A DNA stretch of 10,294 nucleotides. Source: Paracoccaceae bacterium (GTDB lineage Bacteria; Pseudomonadota; Alphaproteobacteria; Rhodobacterales; Rhodobacteraceae). Shown here one piece after another: positions 6,131-10,294 of this stretch. The notes beneath the pieces were generated by a model. It was not told where the DNA came from and made no database searches. It saw nothing but the letters and a program-made list of their open reading frames with translations. Location of the stretch: contig JAOUMG010000030.1 of the NCBI GenBank assembly GCA_029881635.1, forward strand, positions 1-10,294, read 5' to 3'. Position 1 is the first letter of the stretch, and each line of letters begins with the position of its first letter. Made by a program: the position numbers and the translations under genes.

Positions 6131-8773
6131 ATGACCGACACCAGAGCGCTTACGTATGCTGCCCTGAAGAGCCTCGTCTGGCCGATACGCCTGACGCGGG
6201 CCGGTATTGTTGCGGAACGGATCACCCGCGGGTTCTGGCCGGTTTGGACAATCCTGTTTTCTGTTATCGCCGCACTGGCCTTCGGGTTGCATGAAACCTT
6301 GCCGCTTGAAGCCCTTTGGATCGGTGGTCTTGCGACAATCGCAGGCCTGATCTGGGCGCTGATCCGGGGGATAAGACAATTTCGTTGGCCGACGCGTCAG
6401 GACGCGCTGAAACGGCTGGATACCAAACTTCCCGGCAGACCCATCGCGGCGTTGAGCGATGCGCAAGCGCTGGGTGCACGCGATGCCGGTTCGAAATCAG
6501 TCTGGCAGGCGCATGTTGCACGTATGGCCGACCGCGCGCGCAGCGCACGGGCTGTTGTGCCGGATCTGCGCATCGCACCTGCCGATCCCTTTGGGCTTCG
6601 CCTGACGGCAGTTGTAGCATTGGTGGTGGCGCTTTTGTTCGGATCGCTTTGGCGTCTGGCCGAGGTCCCAGCCCTTGCCACGGGCATAGGTTCCGCGAAT
6701 GCCGCAGGCGGGCCTTCTTGGGAAGGCTGGGCAGAGCCACCTGCCTATACCGGGCGGCCCAGTATTTACCTTAACGCCATTACCGCAACGGTGATCAACC
6801 TGCCGCAGGGCAGCCGGATTACCTTGCGCCTCTACGGCCCATCCGACGACATCACGGTCGAAGAATCGGTTTCAGATGCCCCACCGCCGCCAAGCCCTGC
6901 AGCCGCCCCCCCGGCGGAAACGGCGACAGTTCGTGCGCTGGATTTTGAAGCCGTCCGGTCCGGCAAGGTCAAGATTATCGGCACCGGAGGTCGGGAATGG
7001 ACGGTGACCATTTCCCCGGACCAGCCACCCAATGTGAAACTGACGGGCAAGATTTTACGAGAAGCCGACGGCACCATGGCGCAGCTTTTCACGGCGACGG
7101 ACGATTACTCCGTCGATTCCGGCCATGCGGAGTTTGAGCTGGATCTCGCGGCGGTTGACCGGCGCTACGGGCTTGAAGCAGCCCCGGAGCCACGGGAAAA
7201 ACTGGTCTACGACCTGCCCATGCCAATCACAGGCAGCCGTGCTGATTTCTCTGAATCTTTGGTGGAAGACGCCTCAAAACATCCTTGGGCACAATTGCCG
7301 GTCAAGATGACATTCTTTGTGAAGGACGGTCAGGATCAAGTAGGCCAAAGCGAAGTACAGTCCCTGACATTGCCTGGGCGGCGGTTTTTTGACCCGGTGG
7401 CGGCGGCAGTAATTGAGTTGCGCCGCGATCTTTTGTGGACGCGTGACAATGCCCCCCGCGTCGCCCAGATCCTGCATGCGCTGACCCACCGGCCCGAAGG
7501 ATTGCTGCGCAACGAACGGGCGTATCTGATGTTGCGGGTGGCGATGCGACGGCTGGATGCAGCGGTTGCACAGGGGCGGCTGAGCGAAGAGACACGGGAC
7601 GAGACCGCAGAAGCGTTCTGGGAAATAGCCTCGCTGATCGAAGATGGCGGATTGGCCAATGCGCTTGACCGCATGCAGCAGGCGCAGGAACGGCTATCCG
7701 AAGCCATCCGTAACGGCGCTACACCGGAAGAGATCCAGAAGCTGATGGATGACCTCAGGCAGGCGACCGACGATTACATCCGCCAACTGGCCGAGAATAT
7801 GGAACGTCGTGGTGCCGATGAACCCAACCAGCAGGCCCAGAACGGCCAGCAGATCGGACCGGATCAGTTGCAGCAGATGATGGATGAGATCCAGCGTCTG
7901 ATGGAAGAGGGCCGCATGGCCGAAGCGCAGGAACTGCTCGAACAGCTAAACCGAATGCTGGAAAACATGCAGGTTGTCGAAGGGCAGCCAGGCGAAGGCC
8001 AGCAGGGTGAAGGCCAACAAGCGATGGAGGATCTGCGCGAAACGCTGCGCGATCAGCAAGGCCTGTCTGACGAAGCCTTTCAGGACTTGCAGGAACAATT
8101 TGGCGAGCAAGGTCAGGGGCGCCAGCAGAACGGCCAGCAACCCGGTGGTCAGCCGGGGCAGGGAATGCAGCCGCAACAGGGTGAAGGGCAATCCCCGAAT
8201 GGTCAGAGCCGAAGCGGCGAAGGTCAGGACAGTATGCCGGGTGAAAATCAACCGAATGCCGACGGTCGTGACGGCGTAGGCAGTCTGGCTGACCGGCAGC
8301 GGGCGCTGCGTGACCAGTTGCGCCGTCAGCAGGGCAACCTGCCCGGCTCGGATTCCGAAGGTCGCGACGCGGCCCGCCAGGCACTGGACGAAGCGGGCCG
8401 TGCCATGGACGGTGCCGAAGATGCACTGCGCGAGGGCGATCTGCCCGGAGCACTTGATCGTCAGGCCGAGGCCATTGAAAACCTGCGCGAAGGCATGCGC
8501 AGCCTGGGCGAAGCACTGGCACAGGACCAGCGTGAAGGCATGGGCAATCAGGGCGAAGCCTTCGGCAGCAATAACCAAAACTCGCAACGCGACCCGCTAG
8601 GCCGAAAAACCGGTGAATTCGGCGGAACCGGTACCGAGGAAAATCTGCTGCAAGGTGATGATGTCTACCGACGCGCGCGCAACCTGTTGGACGAAATCCG
8701 CCGCCGATCAGGCGAACAGACCCGTCCGCCGGTTGAACTGGATTATCTCAAGCGGTTGCTGGATCGGTTCTAG
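6131..8773 (+). CDS. large inner-membrane protein of TIGR02302/DUF4175 type, function unknown
   Basis: This 880-residue protein matches my memory of the alphaproteobacterial low-complexity family TIGR02302 (DUF4175). No reaction is known. The N-terminus has SLVWPIRLTRAGIVAERI, then membrane segments near 35-53 and 59-79. A loop with basic residues leads to a third segment near 155-174. A long region, probably periplasmic, follows: a Pro/Ala-rich stretch near 250-265, the characteristic WAEPPAYTGRPSIYL near 200-214, and probable beta-rich domains to about 400. Helical, charged sequence runs on to about 600. A Gln/Gly/Glu-rich segment spans about 565-720, and a helical, acidic C-terminus ends in LDYLKRLLDRF. 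It may be co-transcribed with lysA, 51 bases upstream. It converges on the zinc-ribbon gene with 20 bases between stops. Its position beside ftsE suggests an envelope role, which is an inference. Confidence 0.85.
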   Translation: MTDTRALTYAALKSLVWPIRLTRAGIVAERITRGFWPVWTILFSVIAALAFGLHETLPLEALWIGGLATIAGLIWALIRGIRQFRWPTRQDALKRLDTKLPGRPIAALSDAQALGARDAGSKSVWQAHVARMADRARSARAVVPDLRIAPADPFGLRLTAVVALVVALLFGSLWRLAEVPALATGIGSANAAGGPSWEGWAEPPAYTGRPSIYLNAITATVINLPQGSRITLRLYGPSDDITVEESVSDAPPPPSPAAAPPAETATVRALDFEAVRSGKVKIIGTGGREWTVTISPDQPPNVKLTGKILREADGTMAQLFTATDDYSVDSGHAEFELDLAAVDRRYGLEAAPEPREKLVYDLPMPITGSRADFSESLVEDASKHPWAQLPVKMTFFVKDGQDQVGQSEVQSLTLPGRRFFDPVAAAVIELRRDLLWTRDNAPRVAQILHALTHRPEGLLRNERAYLMLRVAMRRLDAAVAQGRLSEETRDETAEAFWEIASLIEDGGLANALDRMQQAQERLSEAIRNGATPEEIQKLMDDLRQATDDYIRQLAENMERRGADEPNQQAQNGQQIGPDQLQQMMDEIQRLMEEGRMAEAQELLEQLNRMLENMQVVEGQPGEGQQGEGQQAMEDLRETLRDQQGLSDEAFQDLQEQFGEQGQGRQQNGQQPGGQPGQGMQPQQGEGQSPNGQSRSGEGQDSMPGENQPNADGRDGVGSLADRQRALRDQLRRQQGNLPGSDSEGRDAARQALDEAGRAMDGAEDALREGDLPGALDRQAEAIENLREGMRSLGEALAQDQREGMGNQGEAFGSNNQNSQRDPLGRKTGEFGGTGTEENLLQGDDVYRRARNLLDEIRRRSGEQTRPPVELDYLKRLLDRF
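7976..8020 (+). repeat. three 15-base in-frame repeats coding [VG]EGQ[QP]
   Basis: Three adjoining 15-base units encode VEGQP, GEGQQ and GEGQQ. The second (7991-8005) and third (8006-8020) differ at two third-codon positions. They begin the most Gln/Gly-rich part of the protein, which continues with scattered GQQ, GQP and GEGQ to about 8250. The codon variation shows the units have been in place for some time rather than being a recent slippage. Confidence 0.7.
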
Positions 8774-8793
8774 AGCGGCGGGGGAACGTGTCG

Positions 8794-9708
8794 TCAACTC
8801 CCGTTGTCGTCCTTGCGCATGGATTCTGTCAAAGACTGCATTTGGCCATCCACCCAAAGCCGGGCTTTGTCGATGCCTTTGACATAGCGCACCATCACAG
8901 GCTCCAGCGTCGGGACTTGCGCTGCGATCACGGGTGCCAAAAGATAGGTGGCAAGCAGAATGGCTGCCGACATGACAGAAATTGAGAACCCCAGCCGGAA
9001 ACCGCTGCGACGGCGTCGCAGCGTTTCGGGGGCATCGCGAGAAGCTGCATCGCCGCCGCGTTCCGATGTTGCCCTTAGCGTAGAGTTAATTTCTTCGATA
9101 TCCGGCAGCAATTCACGGCGCGATCCTTTTGACACGAGGGCATCTTCGTCATCCTCTTCGCCATCACCGTCACCCCGGGTTCTGGCAACACGGTCCTTCT
9201 GAGCGTTGCCGGCTTCAATCACCGCGGCAGCGGCGGCTGAAGAAAGACCAAGGTCGGGTTGGGTTTCCAGCGTGGCACCACCGGTGCTGCGGGCACGGGC
9301 CTCGCGGGCGGCTTCTTCGCGCAGGACATTCAAAACCGCATCGTCCAATGTGCGGCGCTTGAAGGAAGGAAGTTCAGGCGTCGGTTCCTGTGCTTCTTGC
9401 GCCGTATCCATATCCGCTGGTGGGGCCGTATCTTCCTGTGCGGCGTCAGGTTGTTCCGGAACGGCTGTGTCAGACGCGTCGGCCGAGGGTGTCACCTCTT
9501 CCGATTCGTCGGCTTCACCCTCATCTTTGGTCCAGTCCTGACTATCCTCAGGTACATTTGCTGCGGCTTCCTCGGCGCGTTGTTGGGCGGCGGAAGCCTG
9601 AAACCATGCCTGACCGCAATTGGAACACTGCACATCGCGTCCCGCTTCTGGGATCACGCTGTCATCAACTTCATATTCTGCGCCACAACTTGGGCATACT
9701 AAACGCAT
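8794..9708 (-). CDS. membrane-anchored zinc-ribbon protein, function unknown
   Basis: The N-terminus MRLVCPSCGAEYEVDD begins an MJ0042-type zinc ribbon with Cys5, Cys8, Cys28 and Cys31 as the four metal ligands. Residues 45-115 form an acidic, Pro/Ala/Gln-rich and probably disordered linker. A likely helix follows (LPSFKRRTLDDAVLNVLREE, 113-132). After another acidic patch (179-190) comes LPDIEEINSTLR (201-212), which looks like a conserved docking motif. A basic stop-transfer signal, RRRRSGFR, precedes a single membrane segment (about 238-263), leaving a short C-terminal tail of about 40 residues, probably periplasmic. The ATG at 9708 is chosen because the zinc ribbon starts there and GGTGGGG precedes it; nine more codons are open upstream. 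It lies divergent from ftsE. No function is assigned. Roles in transcription control or as an envelope scaffold are both possible. Confidence 0.82.
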   Translation of the reverse strand: MRLVCPSCGAEYEVDDSVIPEAGRDVQCSNCGQAWFQASAAQQRAEEAAANVPEDSQDWTKDEGEADESEEVTPSADASDTAVPEQPDAAQEDTAPPADMDTAQEAQEPTPELPSFKRRTLDDAVLNVLREEAAREARARSTGGATLETQPDLGLSSAAAAAVIEAGNAQKDRVARTRGDGDGEEDDEDALVSKGSRRELLPDIEEINSTLRATSERGGDAASRDAPETLRRRRSGFRLGFSISVMSAAILLATYLLAPVIAAQVPTLEPVMVRYVKGIDKARLWVDGQMQSLTESMRKDDNGS

Positions 9709-9882
9709 GTGGTCCCCACCCGATTCACTAGCCAATAGTCCAGCTCAAATTGCCATTCTGGCCATTGTTGTTGCTGTGTTGTAGCAAGCAACGTGCCGTC
9801 ATCCAAGTATTTGTGGCAAATAACAGTTAAACGGTTGGCGGCATAGCCAAATAGGTCGCACCCGACCGAAAAGGAGAAGGCA
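9709..9882. promoter_or_regulatory. divergent control region between zinc-ribbon gene and ftsE
   Basis: The 174 bases serve two divergent genes. Three inverted repeats stand out: TTGCT-N7-AGCAA (9771-9787), a perfect TATTTG-TGG-CAAATA (9808-9822), and TTGGC-N6-GCCAA (9835-9850). The middle one is the best candidate for a protein-binding site because it is AT-rich and symmetric, with a 3-base centre. One GATTC (GANTC, the CcrM methylation site of alphaproteobacteria) is at 9722-9726, beside the zinc-ribbon start. I could not place convincing -35 and -10 elements. ftsE has a strong AAGGAG (9871-9876) six bases before its GTG. Confidence 0.4.
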
Positions 9883-10294
9883 GTGATCGCGTTCGAGAAT
9901 GTTGCTTATGACTATGGCAGCGGCGCATTGCTTACCGATATGTCCCTGAATCTAAGCGCGGGGTCATTCCATTTTCTTACCGGGCCTTCAGGTGCAGGCA
10001 AATCGACTTTCCTGAAACTTTGCTACGGCGAATTGCTGCCGACATCGGGAAAAGTCACTTTTCTAGATCGTGATGTGCACCAAATGGATCGCGATACAGT
10101 GGCGCAAATGCGCCAGAGCATTGGTGTGGTGCATCAGGATTGTCAGTTTCTGGATCACCTGACGCTGGCTGAAAACGTGGCCCTGCCACTGGCTGTTGCT
10201 GGGCGAAGTGCCGATACTGCTGATTTGCAGGAACTGCTCGGCTGGGTGGGCCTGTCAAAACAGGCTATGGCCCTGCCGCCATCGCTTTCGGGTG
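9883..10294 (+). CDS. ftsE: cell-division ATP-binding protein FtsE, 3' end cut by window edge
   Basis: FtsE is the cytoplasmic ATPase of the FtsEX complex. In studied bacteria this complex uses ATP to activate peptidoglycan hydrolases at the division site through periplasmic adaptors. The 137 visible residues contain the Walker A box GPSGAGKS (34-41), the Q-loop VVHQDCQFLDHLT (82-94) and ENVALPL (97-103), and stop within the ABC signature SLSG. The wording FHFLTGPSGAGKS and LLKL-like FLKLCYGE is characteristic of FtsE rather than other ABC ATPases. His at the position before the Q-loop Gln, usually Phe in E. coli-type FtsE, is what I recall from Rhodobacteraceae. The gene begins with GTG, supported by AAGGAG six bases upstream. 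Walker B and the switch His lie outside the window, where ftsX is expected next. Confidence 0.93.
   Translation, partial: MIAFENVAYDYGSGALLTDMSLNLSAGSFHFLTGPSGAGKSTFLKLCYGELLPTSGKVTFLDRDVHQMDRDTVAQMRQSIGVVHQDCQFLDHLTLAENVALPLAVAGRSADTADLQELLGWVGLSKQAMALPPSLSG

Noticed and set aside
7976..8250. Considered whether the Gln-rich stretch is a CRISPR or minisatellite array
   Set aside because: The units are short, in frame and degenerate, and belong to a continuous protein-coding sequence.
7755..8522. Long minus-strand open frames (including 7946-8587) with Ala/Pro/Arg- or Leu-rich translations
   Set aside because: They are opposite the Gln/Gly-rich coding segment, where CAG and GGC codons leave few stops on the other strand. 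They have no start signal or domain.

Overview
The window is ordinary, densely packed chromosome from an alphaproteobacterium, most likely family Rhodobacteraceae (Roseobacter-type). The evidence is the gene content and order: a tlpA-like gene divergent from argH, then a tiny lipoprotein, lysA and a long low-complexity TIGR02302/DUF4175-type membrane protein, followed by a zinc-ribbon membrane protein divergent from ftsE. Protein signatures such as VVHQDCQFLDHL in FtsE fit the same family. No tRNA, rRNA, CRISPR array, insertion sequence or phage gene was seen, and base composition looks even throughout. Nine protein genes are supported, plus one tiny lipoprotein gene of 43 codons. Two genes, the thiolase and ftsE, run off the window edges.

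Left part (1-2691): an acetyl-CoA acetyltransferase (phaA/atoB type) reads leftward off the edge. An inverted repeat, CTGC-N3-GCAG, lies just upstream and matches the operator form reported for PhaR, the polyhydroxybutyrate regulator. Upstream on the same strand is a stand-alone EAL-domain protein (cyclic-di-GMP phosphodiesterase type). Reading the other way from the EAL gene is tag (3-methyladenine DNA glycosylase I).

Middle part (2695-6079): a secreted thioredoxin-like TlpA-family protein reads leftward and ends 3 bases from tag. Its start lies only 22 bases from that of argH, so the two ribosome-binding sites sit back to back. argH (last step of arginine synthesis) overlaps by ATGA a 43-codon lipoprotein resembling LptM/LppL, and 19 bases later comes lysA (last step of lysine synthesis), which appears to start with TTG. 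These three probably form one operon.

Right part (6131-10294): a large 880-residue inner-membrane protein with a Gln/Gly-rich segment follows lysA. It converges with a membrane-anchored zinc-ribbon protein of unknown role. That gene is in turn divergent from ftsE, the ATPase of the FtsEX cell-division/peptidoglycan-hydrolase-control complex. The 174-base gap between the last two holds three small inverted repeats.

I found no clearly new system such as a defence island. The least explained parts are the 43-residue lipoprotein, the large low-complexity envelope protein, the zinc-ribbon protein next to ftsE, and the compact control regions upstream of phaA and between tlpA and argH.
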